Positions 1-7,478 of a DNA stretch of 20,485 nucleotides are shown here, one piece after another; the stretch's first letter is position 1, and each line of letters opens with the position of its first letter. Below the pieces are notes generated by a model. That model was given only the letters and a program-made list of their open reading frames with translations, made no database searches and had not been told where the DNA came from. Source of the stretch: a virus; the IMG/VR virus record IMGVR_UViG_3300035698_002736, positions 1-20,485 of that record. One strand, given 5' to 3'. The position numbers and the translations under genes are program-made.

Positions 1-2386
1 CATCACGTAGAGCCTGTGTATGTTCTTTTATTTGTTTAGTTTCAAAAGCTCGTGCATCTGTTATCTTTAATATTTCGTCTTCTAGAGATTTATCAAATTC
101 ATCTGCTAACGCACCAGTAGCAATCCCCACTTCACGTATTACTTGTGCAGCAGTTTTACCCTCTAGACTAAGATTCCGCAATGCCTCCGCAACATCATTA
201 TCCGCAATGTCAGCAGTTTTGATTAATTGCTCGATTAACTTATTTATACTCTGTTGTACCGCCTCCGGGTCTTCAATATCAAATCTATCTGTAAAGTCTC
301 CAGACTGTAAGAAGCCACCACCAAACTGATTTGTATTAAAGCCGCCCCTAAAGTCCTGCCCTGTTAAATCTAAACCCGCAGCACTTACCCCACCTAACAT
401 ACTATTAATTAATCCTGATAGGTTCTTAGCTATTGCCGGGTCGGCATTCTTAGAGCCAAAGTTAGAAACGCCGCCAGATGTTTCAAATTCCGATGCTTGC
501 GTTGCAGTACCCGGTCCGAACAAGCTACCAATTAATGCACCAACCGGCCCACCTAACATGCCCCCGATTTTAGCACCTTTAGTTCCACCCAAAGCATCGG
601 CTGCCATCGACCCAAGCCCCATGGCTACCTGTGCTGCAATTATAGCTGCACCAACTGGATTGGCTGATGCACCCGCCATTCCAGCACTACCAATAGAACT
701 TAAAAAACCACCACCACCACCGCCGCTAGCACCACCGCTACCACCAATAAGACTCGAAATATTAAAGCCGCCGCCAGCACCGCCACCACCTGAACCCATT
801 ATCTGTTGTGCAGCAATATCAGCAAAGTTCTTAATGGCTGCATTCTTTATGTTATCAAATACACGCTTGCCAACACTCTCTAGATCGTCAAAGTTCTTAA
901 TAACGTCTTGCAGTGCTTCACTTACACCACCCTGTAACTCAGTTGCGAAAGTTTCGGACTCTTTGGTTAATTCTGCTAAGTCCTGTGATTTGCCCGCTAA
1001 TTCACCGATCTTGTCTATTTCATTACTATATTGCTCGATCACTTCCGCACGAGTTAATTTCTCTGCTTTCATTACCGCAATAATAGCTTTCCGGCGTGCA
1101 ACCTCTATAGCTCTTTGTTTGTCAGATAATAATAATAGGTCGTATTCAAATTGTTGTTTTTCTAGTAAATCGGCTGATACTGTTATGGCTGTCTTCTGAT
1201 TTCCTAATAATCCGCGTAGGTTCTTGCTCAATTTTATGGTTGCCTTAGAAGATTTTACAGTTTCCTTTGTTGATTTTACAGTTTCCTTTGTTAATTCTTT
1301 TGTATTAGTTTTAGCTTCATTGATCTTTTCGTTGTAAACTTCGTCAAAAGCCTTAGCGAAATCATCATCGATAATACCTAGCCAGTTACCTAACTTAACA
1401 CCAGCATTCGTGAACTCCTCCCCTAGAACCTCAGCACCCTCTTTTATCTTACCTAGGGTGATAATTCCCATTTCCCCAGCTTTAATTAAGAGTGCAAATG
1501 TATTTCCTAATAATTGTAGTCCATTTTTAAACTCTGGTTCATTTAAAGCATCTGCAAGGCTGTTAATACTCTTCGTAACCTCATCTAAAAAGCCAGAATT
1601 TTGGGCGGCATCAGCAAAAGCATCTCTTGTTGAGTTTTTCAATTTAGCCATAGCTGACTCATAAGTATTTGACATACTTACGGCAGCACCCTCATTTTCT
1701 GCTAGTGCTTGCGTTAATGCGGGTAATATATCTTGTGCCGTTACTTTACCGGTTGCGATAAGGTCTTTTAGTTGTCCACTCTTTAGCCGTAATGCTGAGG
1801 CAACCTTAGAAAAACTACCGGGCAATCTGTCAGTAACTTGTCGTAAATCCTCAGTTGTAACCGTTCCAGCCGTCAAGGTCTGTGATAACCCTAGGAATAA
1901 TCCTTGAGCTTCACCAGAATTTAAACCGAACGCCTTAATATTGTCACCTACTAATTTAAGTATCTTTTCCATTTCACTGAGTGAAATAGCTCCATTTTTT
2001 ACGGCAGGCAATAAACGGTTGTAACCATCTGCAAGGTCGAGTAAGTCCACTGATTGTTCGGCTGATGCTTTACGTAGAAACTGCATAGCATCAGCAGCCC
2101 CCTTAATACTACCAGTTGTTGCAACAAGCCTAGCATTTAGTTGCTGCATATCACTTGCAGCCTTGATCATCTCACGCCCAACGCTAGCAATACCCAAGCC
2201 AGCAATAACACCACCTAACGCCTTGAATGAAGTACTTAATTTACCAACACCACTATCAACTGTTTTAAGGCTTTTATCCATGCCTTTAGTTGTTTTGTCG
2301 AGCGTATCACCAGCCTTTTTAAGTGTGCGATTATACTGGCTGTCATCTGCTCGTAGTGATATTACTAATTCATCAACTGTTGTCAT
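1..2386 (-). CDS. Tail tape measure protein (3' end beyond window)
   Basis: The tape measure sets tail length and is threaded inside the tail tube during assembly. The frame starts with ATG at 2386 and stays open to the window edge (about 795 codons), so the C-terminus is missing. The start (MTTVDELVISLRADDSQYNR) and the following segment, with LNARLVATTGS and DLLDLADGYNRLLPA, resemble the tape-measure N-terminal domain, roughly residues 60-270. Residues about 366-379 hold an exact 7-residue tandem repeat (STKETVK type) in a coiled-coil region. Residues about 530-615 are glycine-rich, then hydrophobic (small Ala/Gly/Met residues), as is usual for these proteins. The gene begins 14 nt inside the end of the chaperone frame, implying translational coupling. 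Length, composition and position after the chaperones make this call very likely. Confidence 0.93.
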   Translation of the reverse strand, partial: MTTVDELVISLRADDSQYNRTLKKAGDTLDKTTKGMDKSLKTVDSGVGKLSTSFKALGGVIAGLGIASVGREMIKAASDMQQLNARLVATTGSIKGAADAMQFLRKASAEQSVDLLDLADGYNRLLPAVKNGAISLSEMEKILKLVGDNIKAFGLNSGEAQGLFLGLSQTLTAGTVTTEDLRQVTDRLPGSFSKVASALRLKSGQLKDLIATGKVTAQDILPALTQALAENEGAAVSMSNTYESAMAKLKNSTRDAFADAAQNSGFLDEVTKSINSLADALNEPEFKNGLQLLGNTFALLIKAGEMGIITLGKIKEGAEVLGEEFTNAGVKLGNWLGIIDDDFAKAFDEVYNEKINEAKTNTKELTKETVKSTKETVKSSKATIKLSKNLRGLLGNQKTAITVSADLLEKQQFEYDLLLLSDKQRAIEVARRKAIIAVMKAEKLTRAEVIEQYSNEIDKIGELAGKSQDLAELTKESETFATELQGGVSEALQDVIKNFDDLESVGKRVFDNIKNAAIKNFADIAAQQIMGSGGGGAGGGFNISSLIGGSGGASGGGGGGFLSSIGSAGMAGASANPVGAAIIAAQVAMGLGSMAADALGGTKGAKIGGMLGGPVGALIGSLFGPGTATQASEFETSGGVSNFGSKNADPAIAKNLSGLINSMLGGVSAAGLDLTGQDFRGGFNTNQFGGGFLQSGDFTDRFDIEDPEAVQQSINKLIEQLIKTADIADNDVAEALRNLSLEGKTAAQVIREVGIATGALADEFDKSLEDEILKITDARAFETKQIKEHTQALRD
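1251..1292 (-). repeat. 21-bp perfect tandem repeat within tape measure gene
   Basis: Two identical 21-bp units lie at 1251-1271 and 1272-1292. They encode two copies of a heptad (TKETVKS), followed by a degenerate third (SKATIKL). A unit of seven codons fits a coiled-coil length module in a tape measure protein, where whole-heptad duplication can change length without breaking the helix. Confidence 0.85.
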
Positions 2387-3106
2387 GATACGTTTTATCC
2401 TTGATCTTTCTTAGAATATTCTTGAGTGACTTTCCTTGCTTCTCTTCTTCTGCCGTAATCTCATCTAGTCTATTGGCTTTTTCTATAATGTCATCTTTAG
2501 ATATATATTGGGGTAACTTAACGCCATGAAAGGCTGCGTGACTAGCAAGATCATTACGATAAAACTCTGTAAAACCCTCCATTGCATCAGCAACCTCCCA
2601 GACGTTGGAATCCCAGAAATCCCTAGGACTCCATTTTAAAACACCTAAACAGAACTTTCTGTACTCTTTGAAAGGAAATCGGATAGTACTTTTTTCTGGC
2701 TGTCTTGATTCTTCTGGTGTGCTTCCATTACCAGTGTCATGAACGCCAGTACTTTTTCGCGGCGTTCTTCTCGTTTTTTTTTAGGCACGGAAGTTAAACA
2801 AGTAAATTCAACTAGTAATGATCTTACTTCGTCAACTCCGAAATCCTCAACAATCCATTCGGCAAGAGAATCATCCTTAATATCATCAACCGCAGAATCA
2901 ATATAGCATCTTATTAGCTTTACTAATTCTTTGGTTTTCATATCAAATATAGTTTCCGCAATATTCGCAGGGTGCATATCGTAAGTTTCTTCAATTAACT
3001 GATAAGCTTTGAAACCAGCATACAAAGTAACGACTTGCCTCCCACATTCAATCTTAAACTTAGGGTCAACTAAATTTTCAATGTCGATATATCTTTTAAT
3101 TTCCAT
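2373..3106 (-). CDS. Tail assembly chaperone, -1 frameshift fusion (G-T-like)
   Basis: This is the predicted frameshifted product: frame 0 from ATG 3106 through the nine-A run (2774-2782), then the -1 frame to the TGA at 2373-2375, about 244 residues (111 + 133). The -1 frame has a TAA touching the A run and is then open for 133 codons. Its distinctive part, FPFKEYRKFCLGVLKWSP then RDFW, matches the GTA-type tail assembly chaperone family (Phage_TAC_6/PF09550-like, with the LxxSPxxFW signature). That segment lies upstream of the only internal ATG (2582), so a 69-residue product started there would lose the family core. Lambda gpG/gpGT is the known model of such fusions. Frameshifting is inferred from frame structure and not measured; initiation at 2582 as a separate short protein is the alternative. 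Confidence 0.72.
2645..3106 (-). CDS. Tail assembly chaperone, unshifted form (G-like)
   Basis: A 153-residue protein starting MEIKRYIDIENL, one nt after the previous gene's stop. The N-terminal ~100 residues (CGRQVVTLYAGFKAYQLIEE and following helices) resemble the GTA gp10/Phage_TAC_11-like chaperone that sits between tail tube and tape measure genes; this is recognition by pattern and position. The C-terminal 42 residues after the KKK motif are the frame-0 continuation beyond the slippery run and are highly charged (KKKREERREKV). As in lambda, most ribosomes would make this short form, which with the fusion product coats and delivers the tape measure protein. It does not become part of the virion in known systems. 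Confidence 0.75.
   Translation of the reverse strand: MEIKRYIDIENLVDPKFKIECGRQVVTLYAGFKAYQLIEETYDMHPANIAETIFDMKTKELVKLIRCYIDSAVDDIKDDSLAEWIVEDFGVDEVRSLLVEFTCLTSVPKKKREERREKVLAFMTLVMEAHQKNQDSQKKVLSDFLSKSTESSV
2774..2782 (-). promoter_or_regulatory. Slippery run for programmed -1 frameshift (A9)
   Basis: On the coding strand nine A residues follow CCT and precede CGA. Frame 0 reads CCT-AAA-AAA-AAA-CGA, so the last seven form A_AAA_AAA, a permissive X_XXY_YYZ heptamer. In the -1 frame a TAA formed by the T of CCT and the first two A residues closes the frame just upstream, and the frame is then open for 133 codons. That is the arrangement expected if the run is the shift site. I did not identify a convincing downstream pseudoknot by eye. 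Confidence 0.7.
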
Positions 3107-3107
3107 T

Positions 3108-3470
3108 CTAATCTATAACCTCCATTTTAACCGCAAGAACACTAAGTGTAGTAACGCCACTATAAGTCAATGCAACAAGCCCACTAGAGTTTTTATAAGC
3201 TTCATCACGGGTATCTAGTACCTGCCATGCACCAGAAACACTAGTAGCTACTGCATTCGCAACGGCTGCAATTCCCTTAGGAGTTCCAACGGCGGTTGCC
3301 GCACTTGTTGCTGTTATTGTTTGGCTACCTGTTGAAGCATCAAAGATATAGAGTACTGTAGTATTACTCCATGTGAATGTATCACCCCCGCCAGCCGCAG
3401 TTTCTAAGTTAGTAGTTAAATTAAGTCCTGCACCCGCTCGTGGTAAAGATTGTACTGTTAAAGCTACCAT
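3108..3470 (-). CDS. Small beta-rich virion protein, function unassigned
   Basis: A 120-residue protein rich in Thr, Ser, Ala and Val, with alternating beta-strand patterns and no transmembrane segment. The opening MVALTVQSLPRAGAGLNL, the central GGGDTFTWSNTTVLYIFDAS and the closing ALTYSGVTTLSVLAV resemble a small protein often seen among phage structural genes and annotated as hypothetical or decoration-like. It lies between the tail tube and tail chaperone genes, and its TAG is one nt from the next ATG. A structural or accessory virion role is inferred from neighbourhood and composition; the exact location in the particle cannot be read from the sequence. Confidence 0.7.
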   Translation of the reverse strand: MVALTVQSLPRAGAGLNLTTNLETAAGGGDTFTWSNTTVLYIFDASTGSQTITATSAATAVGTPKGIAAVANAVATSVSGAWQVLDTRDEAYKNSSGLVALTYSGVTTLSVLAVKMEVID

Positions 3471-3483
3471 TGTTATATACTCC

Positions 3484-3894
3484 TTATGCGTATGTTATTG
3501 TTCCACTAGAAACTAGTGAAACCGTGAAAGTTTGTGCATCATCAAAACCACCAGAAATATCAAAACTAGCAACTTGGAATCCTCCAGTTAATGTATTATT
3601 AGAAGCACCGTACAATAACTGATAATTATAAATATCGTCAGTTGTCGCATTGGTTTTTAATAATTCTTGTTGTGTTGTTTCTGTATAGACTCCAGCAATA
3701 GAAAGATCTACTGTTTTAGTTCCAGCACTCTCTAGTAACTCTCTCCAACCATTAGATGATTTATTAGTAATATCTACGCTCTGATTGTTAATTGATACTG
3801 ATGCTGTTGTTAAATTAGCAATAGTAGTATAAGTCGTACTACCAGCACTATCCTCGATCTTTAGTACCAGATCCCGTCCTTTATCTGCCGCCAT
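3484..3894 (-). CDS. Major tail tube protein (TP901-1/GTA family)
   Basis: A 136-residue protein that would polymerise into the tail tube around the tape measure. The start MAADKGRDLVLKIED, the segment VSINNQSVDITNKSSNGWRE, and LLESAGTKTVDLSIAGVY match the TP901-1-type major tail protein, which in gene transfer agents has the same layout (KGRDLLLK...VDVTN...WRELL...G). Length is normal for the family. It sits between a DUF3168-type neck gene and the chaperone pair, the standard order for these siphoviruses. A short A-rich leader (3895-3915) separates it from the upstream gene. Confidence 0.9.
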   Translation of the reverse strand: MAADKGRDLVLKIEDSAGSTTYTTIANLTTASVSINNQSVDITNKSSNGWRELLESAGTKTVDLSIAGVYTETTQQELLKTNATTDDIYNYQLLYGASNNTLTGGFQVASFDISGGFDDAQTFTVSLVSSGTITYA

Positions 3895-3915
3895 TTTTTA
3901 TAACCTTAAATTAAA

Positions 3916-4326
3916 TTAAACTTCTTTAGTTAAAGCACGGAATCTTATAACACCATGGTAAGTTGTCATATTATCCGTACGCTCTTCAAAGATATTTCCA
4001 AAATCCCATCTTAGAAATATCAATGTTTGTCCAGTTACTGATAAATTAACATCATGTAGTAAAACGTTTACCCTTGTTGTTATCTCATGTAGTAACTTTT
4101 TATCTCTACCTTGAGTGAATGCGTGTAATGTTATTAACGTATCCGCTCCATCAGTAGTTTTATCGTCAAAAGGTGTTGCGTTAAAATCCCCTATTTTTAT
4201 ATAAGGAAAAGTAGCATTGTCCGGCACTCCATCATATACAGCATTAATCATAGCCATTAGAGTACCATCACCAGTTAATGTGGTATATATAGCCTCTTGT
4301 AATTCTTCGCCTGCATAACCTGTCAT
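3916..4326 (-). CDS. DUF3168-type tail completion protein
   Basis: A 136-residue protein. The N-terminal helix (EELQEAIYTTLTGDGTLMAMINAVYDGVP), then FPYIKIGD, DTLITLHAFTQG and a C-terminal YHGVIRFRALT strand follow the DUF3168 pattern, a tail-terminator-like fold acting at the head-tail interface. The ATG at 4326 overlaps the end of the HK97 gp10-like gene (ATGA), so translation is coupled. Position just before the tail tube gene agrees with tail termination or completion. Confidence 0.85.
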   Translation of the reverse strand: MTGYAGEELQEAIYTTLTGDGTLMAMINAVYDGVPDNATFPYIKIGDFNATPFDDKTTDGADTLITLHAFTQGRDKKLLHEITTRVNVLLHDVNLSVTGQTLIFLRWDFGNIFEERTDNMTTYHGVIRFRALTKEV

Positions 4327-4766
4327 TTCTTTTTATTATCCTCTATTACTCTAGCTACTGCCTTTGCAATTGATTTGCTTATTTTTGGCTTCATGCTATG
4401 AAAAACAGGAACCCACGCCGGTCTTGCACCCATTTTACTAGTTCCGAACTCTAAGAAACTAGCATAATCTAACCTACTAAAAACATCAGCACCCAACCCA
4501 TCATCAACACGTCTGGTATTAATACTATTAACTAACTGTCCAGTATCGCTTTTCGGGGCTTCACCGGCGGCAGATGATTGATGTGTAACGGTTTTCCGTT
4601 TGTAAACTATACCACTCCTAGAACCTGTATTAATTTCCCTTTTAAGTTTTGTTTCATATTCTAACGCTAATACTGTAACAGTTTTTTCAAGCAACTTACG
4701 GTCTTCACGGGCAATCTTGCGTAGTTTAGTCATTATGGATTTACCGCCGGTTACTTCACTTTTCAC
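4323..4766 (-). CDS. HK97 gp10-like head-tail joining protein
   Basis: A 147-residue basic protein. The central pattern (GSRSGIVYKRKTVTHQSSAAGEAPKSDTGQLVNSI) and the following YASFLEFGTSKMGARPAWVP are characteristic of the HK97 gp10 family: a proline-containing AP.sDTG.L motif, then Y...lEfGt....ARP. These proteins act at the neck, between connector and tail terminator. The start overlaps the preceding adaptor gene by four nt. A later internal Met (MTKLRKIAREDRK, residue 12) could also be used, because the first 11 residues are not typical of the family. Confidence 0.88.
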   Translation of the reverse strand: MKSEVTGGKSIMTKLRKIAREDRKLLEKTVTVLALEYETKLKREINTGSRSGIVYKRKTVTHQSSAAGEAPKSDTGQLVNSINTRRVDDGLGADVFSRLDYASFLEFGTSKMGARPAWVPVFHSMKPKISKSIAKAVARVIEDNKKK

Positions 4767-5119
4767 GTTGCAGCCTCCGCACTCTCTTGAGCATTGATCT
4801 GTATATATTGACTTTCCTCATTAATATTGAAAATACCCTGTATATTAAAATATCTAGTACCGTATTTAATTCTATCTTTTGTAGTTATTGCAATATTTGC
4901 AGTGGAATATCTAACTATAATCTTATGTGTTGTCTTAAAAGCTAACTGCATTGCGTCCAACTTTTCACGTGAACTAAGGGGCTTTACCATTGCCCATAAT
5001 TCCGCATAAGTCGCCACTGTAGTATTGTCCCAACCCGCAGCCGTTGCCCCGTGCGTTAGACGTTGCACAGTTACTTTACTTTTAAAATCGCCTATTTTAT
5101 ATTCACAACACTTTGTCAT
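4763..5119 (-). CDS. Head-tail adaptor (SPP1 gp16-like)
   Basis: A 118-residue protein. IGDFKSKVTVQRLTHGATAAGW, then AELWAMVKPLSSREKLDA and IIVRYSTANIAITTKDRIKYG match the phage head-tail adaptor/stopper family: an N-terminal beta strand leading to ....W..v.....rE...a, followed by hkv.iRY.. It closes the DNA exit channel and connects portal assembly to tail in known members. ATG at 5119 overlaps the previous stop by four nt, and its own end overlaps the gp10-like gene, giving a tightly coupled set. Confidence 0.88.
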   Translation of the reverse strand: MTKCCEYKIGDFKSKVTVQRLTHGATAAGWDNTTVATYAELWAMVKPLSSREKLDAMQLAFKTTHKIIVRYSTANIAITTKDRIKYGTRYFNIQGIFNINEESQYIQINAQESAEAAT

Positions 5120-5796
5120 AACTTCATCATCTTAAAAGGCTGTAGCATTAATAAAACAATATTCGGCATACTCACTATACCAGCATCACAAGTCCCGCAA
5201 TCACCTCTATTTTCATAGATAAATGCAATCAATGTCAATATAGCTTGTTTCAACTGATCAGGGACATCAGAAGCAGCACCATAACCAGCCACGAACTGAA
5301 TTTCTATACCGTCAGAATTTCTTGTAAAATATGGAAAGCTAACGCCATCTTTTAGAGTTACACGTCCATAAGTAGGAGCTACCCCACTATATGTAGATAC
5401 TTGATAACTACTAGCACTAAATATTGTTGCAGTATCATCATTTGCATACGTTTTAATATGCGTAATAGATAGCAACGGTGGCTTCTTAATATCTATTTGT
5501 CTTGCTTTTCCATAGTCTTGGTAATAATTATACGGTCTATCTCCGCTCTCAGATATTCTACAGTTATCATAATATACATCAGGAAATCTATCATAGAACA
5601 CCTGCCAAGTTTGAGTGATCAACGCACGCCCTGTATAGTCCTCCACTGCTTGCCGAGCAACCGTAATTAATGTTGTTAATAATGTGTCTTCATCAGTACC
5701 ATCTATTTTCAGATGTGCTTTAACCTCCGCTAAAGTAACCGGCTCGGTAGCTGGTGCGGTAACTAAATTTAATCTGAATCGTTTAGTTGTAATCAT
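5116..5796 (-). CDS. Head-tail connector (gp6-like / phiE125 gp8 family)
   Basis: A 226-residue protein that would form the connector ring below the portal. The N-terminus VTAPATEPVTLAEVKAHL, then DTLLTTLITVARQAVEDYTG and LITQTWQVFYDRFP is the classic start of the gp6-like/phiE125 gp8 family. The C-terminal half contains VPDQLKQAILTLIAFIYENRGD, the helical segment that follows strand repeats in this family. No strong Shine-Dalgarno is visible before ATG 5796; a small GTG frame ends 20 nt upstream. Start of the connector-adaptor-gp10-DUF3168 series. Confidence 0.9.
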   Translation of the reverse strand: MITTKRFRLNLVTAPATEPVTLAEVKAHLKIDGTDEDTLLTTLITVARQAVEDYTGRALITQTWQVFYDRFPDVYYDNCRISESGDRPYNYYQDYGKARQIDIKKPPLLSITHIKTYANDDTATIFSASSYQVSTYSGVAPTYGRVTLKDGVSFPYFTRNSDGIEIQFVAGYGAASDVPDQLKQAILTLIAFIYENRGDCGTCDAGIVSMPNIVLLMLQPFKMMKL

Positions 5797-5816
5797 ATTA
5801 TCGTCTATTTCACTAT

Positions 5817-5933
5817 CTAATCATTAAAATTCAAACTTATACTAGATACAGTAACATCGGGTGTACCAAAATGACCAACATTTTCAACCCAAATGGCATT
5901 TTCCCCTATACGGTCGTGATTGATTAGTCCCAC
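5817..5933 (-). CDS. Possible 38-residue hidden gene (GTG start)
   Basis: A short frame begins at GTG 5933, sharing its G with the TAG of the upstream gene (TAGTG), and ends at TAG 5817-5819. It would encode 38 residues, including HDRIGENAIWVENVGHFGTP and VTVSSISLNF. The alternating hydrophobic pattern looks like translated protein, and the overlap matches the coupling used throughout this operon. It fills most of an otherwise empty 136-nt gap. There is no recognised family and the start is non-ATG, so this is a candidate only. Confidence 0.42.
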   Translation of the reverse strand: MGLINHDRIGENAIWVENVGHFGTPDVTVSSISLNFND

Positions 5934-6289
5934 TATTTACCCACCAATATACATGTTATAATACTTTCTTGTGCCTCTGTAGCATTACTAGTAATCTTAA
6001 TAAATCGATCACCAGTAAAGTCTACATCTGCCCAGCGAATATTAATGCTAGCAGCAACACTAGTGCAAGTAAACACTTGACCAGCGTCATTCTGGATAGT
6101 TGTATAAACACCGCCTAAAGTAGTACTGCTTTGGAAATTTAACTCAGTACCAGTAAAAACAGCGGGCATATTAACGCCTTTTAATACCATGCCCTGCGTG
6201 TCTATTGCCCCCGATTGAGTTGTACTAATTGCAATAGTCACCGCATTAGTTGTATCTCTAAAATCATCGTAACTTGACTTATTAGCCAT
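5933..6289 (-). CDS. Structural protein of capsid region, function unassigned
   Basis: A 118-residue Thr/Ser/Ala-rich protein, probably beta-sandwich. Residues about 28-33 read AIDTQG, followed by a variable middle, GDRFIKITSNATE and a closing hydrophobic strand. The same order (IDTQG, then GSLRFLKF, then a closing strand) occurs in the 135-residue protein at 7512-7919, suggesting divergent paralogues or two members of one decoration-like fold. It starts 17 nt after the octad-repeat protein and is cotranscribed with head genes. Virion location is inferred. Confidence 0.65.
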   Translation of the reverse strand: MANKSSYDDFRDTTNAVTIAISTTQSGAIDTQGMVLKGVNMPAVFTGTELNFQSSTTLGGVYTTIQNDAGQVFTCTSVAASINIRWADVDFTGDRFIKITSNATEAQESIITCILVGK

Positions 6290-6305
6290 GATTTAACCCC
6301 TATTA

Positions 6306-7025
6306 TTAAGATCTCCACCACAATATAACTGTACCGATCAATGTAGCAGCCGTATCACCAGAAGCAGCCCAACCATCAGCAACATTAAAGTATATTGTAT
6401 GATTATCAGCTGTTGCAATTACTAAGGGAATGCCCGCAGTTGGTGGAGCGGTTATTAATTCAACAGTACCATTACAATCATCAAACGGCTGCCCTGTTAT
6501 AACGTTCTCGAATGCAGCCGTACCACCTAACACTGCAACTACACCAGATGCTATAGTAGTTCCAATCCCACCATCTGGCGTATCAGCGTTGATATTACCT
6601 TGAGTTTGTGTAATCTTTAGTGAATACTTAGCAGAATCAATAATAATCTCACCGGCTGGTAAAGTATATAGTAATTTACCCACTGCCAGATCAGCACCAC
6701 CCGCAATTGCTGGCAATGTAGTATTAACTTGTAATTCTGTTCTATGCCAGAAAGCATCGCCATACTCAATCGCAGCCGTGCCAGCATTCGCCGTACCTAT
6801 ATTCTGCGTGGTAATTGGTGAGGAATTATTAGTTAGTGTAGATCCGGAATCTAATATCAGACTGCCGCCATTCTCTACAGTTACAATAGCCCCAGATTCC
6901 ACATTAATTACACCACCACTCTTTACGGCTATATCCCCACCGCTCAAGACATCTACACTTCCACCAATATCTGTAATAGCACCACCACTACGATTACGGT
7001 TAGTACCGTCTATATAATCACCCAT
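6306..7025 (-). CDS. Virion protein with N-terminal octad beta-repeats
   Basis: A 239-residue protein with two parts. Residues 15-70 form seven consecutive eight-residue units (for example SVDVLSGG, DIAVKSGG, VINVESGA, IVTVENGG), consensus x-hydrophobic-x-V-x-S-G-G, as expected for a small beta-solenoid or fibrous stalk. Residues about 90-239 (FWHRTELQVNTTLPAIAGGA, then GKLLYTLPAGEIII, ITQTQGNINADTP, HTIYFNVADGW) form a globular beta-rich domain of a type found in hypothetical proteins near phage capsid genes. Between the capsid and connector genes, it is best read as a capsid decoration or head-fibre-like protein; this role is inference. Confidence 0.7.
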   Translation of the reverse strand: MGDYIDGTNRNRSGGAITDIGGSVDVLSGGDIAVKSGGVINVESGAIVTVENGGSLILDSGSTLTNNSSPITTQNIGTANAGTAAIEYGDAFWHRTELQVNTTLPAIAGGADLAVGKLLYTLPAGEIIIDSAKYSLKITQTQGNINADTPDGGIGTTIASGVVAVLGGTAAFENVITGQPFDDCNGTVELITAPPTAGIPLVIATADNHTIYFNVADGWAASGDTAATLIGTVILWWRS

Positions 7026-7026
7026 A

Positions 7027-7215
7027 TTAATTACCTTTCTTTTTTGTTGATTTTTTAATATCTATAGTTACATCTACTGCCGGCTTTTCTGTAAATTCAG
7101 CAAATCCCGCATGAATTAACGCTCCTACAATAGATGGTGTAATTTTATCTTTTACGGCTAGAATGTCATTTTCTTTATAATCTCTATGATTTTGTAAGAT
7201 TTTGATATAATTCAT
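7027..7215 (-). CDS. Small capsid-region protein (62 aa)
   Basis: A 62-residue basic protein, MNYIKILQNHRDYKENDIL onward, with a Lys-rich tail. Its ATG overlaps the upstream stop (TAATG). The beginning is similar to the 81-residue protein encoded just before it (both M-x-Y-x-x-I-L-[KQ], then Y-x-[EN]-N), suggesting a tandem duplication of a small domain. Short proteins of the style ILKDxxxYKxGD...A..LI.AG.AE are common beside capsid genes, but I do not know their function. Confidence 0.65.
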   Translation of the reverse strand: MNYIKILQNHRDYKENDILAVKDKITPSIVGALIHAGFAEFTEKPAVDVTIDIKKSTKKKGN

Positions 7216-7460
7216 TACTTAGCCTTTTTAGTTTGTTTTTTAGTTCGTTTAATTGTTTTATTCTCAATAACAGGATTAATCATCTTGTTTTCAATAACAG
7301 GATTCAATTGTTTAATCTTTGGTTTGATCTCTTTAATTGCAAGTAATGACTTAAAATCTTTCGCTAGCTCTGCGTTAATCTCTACACAATCACCTTGCTT
7401 ATATGATTTAAAGATATTGTTCTCATATCCGTTTATGTCTTTTAAAATTTCTACGTACAT
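7215..7460 (-). CDS. Small capsid-region protein with 9-residue repeat (81 aa)
   Basis: An 81-residue protein, MYVEILKDINGYENNIFKS onward, with a good AAGGA ribosome site upstream of ATG 7460. After a ~48-residue N-terminal domain related to the following 62-residue protein, it carries a tandem nine-residue repeat (NPVIENKMI / NPVIENKTI) encoded by a 27-bp duplication, then a very basic tail (KRTKKQTKKAK). The basic tail could contact DNA or an acidic surface. No named family was recognised. Confidence 0.65.
   Translation of the reverse strand: MYVEILKDINGYENNIFKSYKQGDCVEINAELAKDFKSLLAIKEIKPKIKQLNPVIENKMINPVIENKTIKRTKKQTKKAK
7264..7304. repeat. 27-bp period tandem repeat in small capsid-region gene
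   Basis: The 14-mer TCAATAACAGGATT occurs at 7264-7277 and 7291-7304 on the plus strand. The period of 27 nt is nine codons and produces the NPVIENK repeat, so reading frame is preserved. Confidence 0.85.
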
Positions 7461-7478
7461 AATATATCCTTGTTAGTA

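Noticed and set aside
558-1199. Plus-strand frame of 213 codons, proline-rich
   Set aside because: It is the antisense image of the glycine/alanine-rich part of the tape measure gene; the poly-Pro run mirrors poly-Gly, and no ribosome site or family is seen.
2373-2582. Stand-alone 69-residue gene starting at ATG 2582
   Set aside because: The -1 frame is open far upstream and carries the recognisable chaperone core before this Met; the short form would lack it.
2690-2700. Alternative slippage site CAG-AAA-AAA-GTA in the chaperone overlap
   Set aside because: The heptamer G_AAA_AAA does not let the P-site tRNA re-pair as well as A_AAA_AAA, and slippage there would give a different joint; the nine-A run after the -1 stop fits better.
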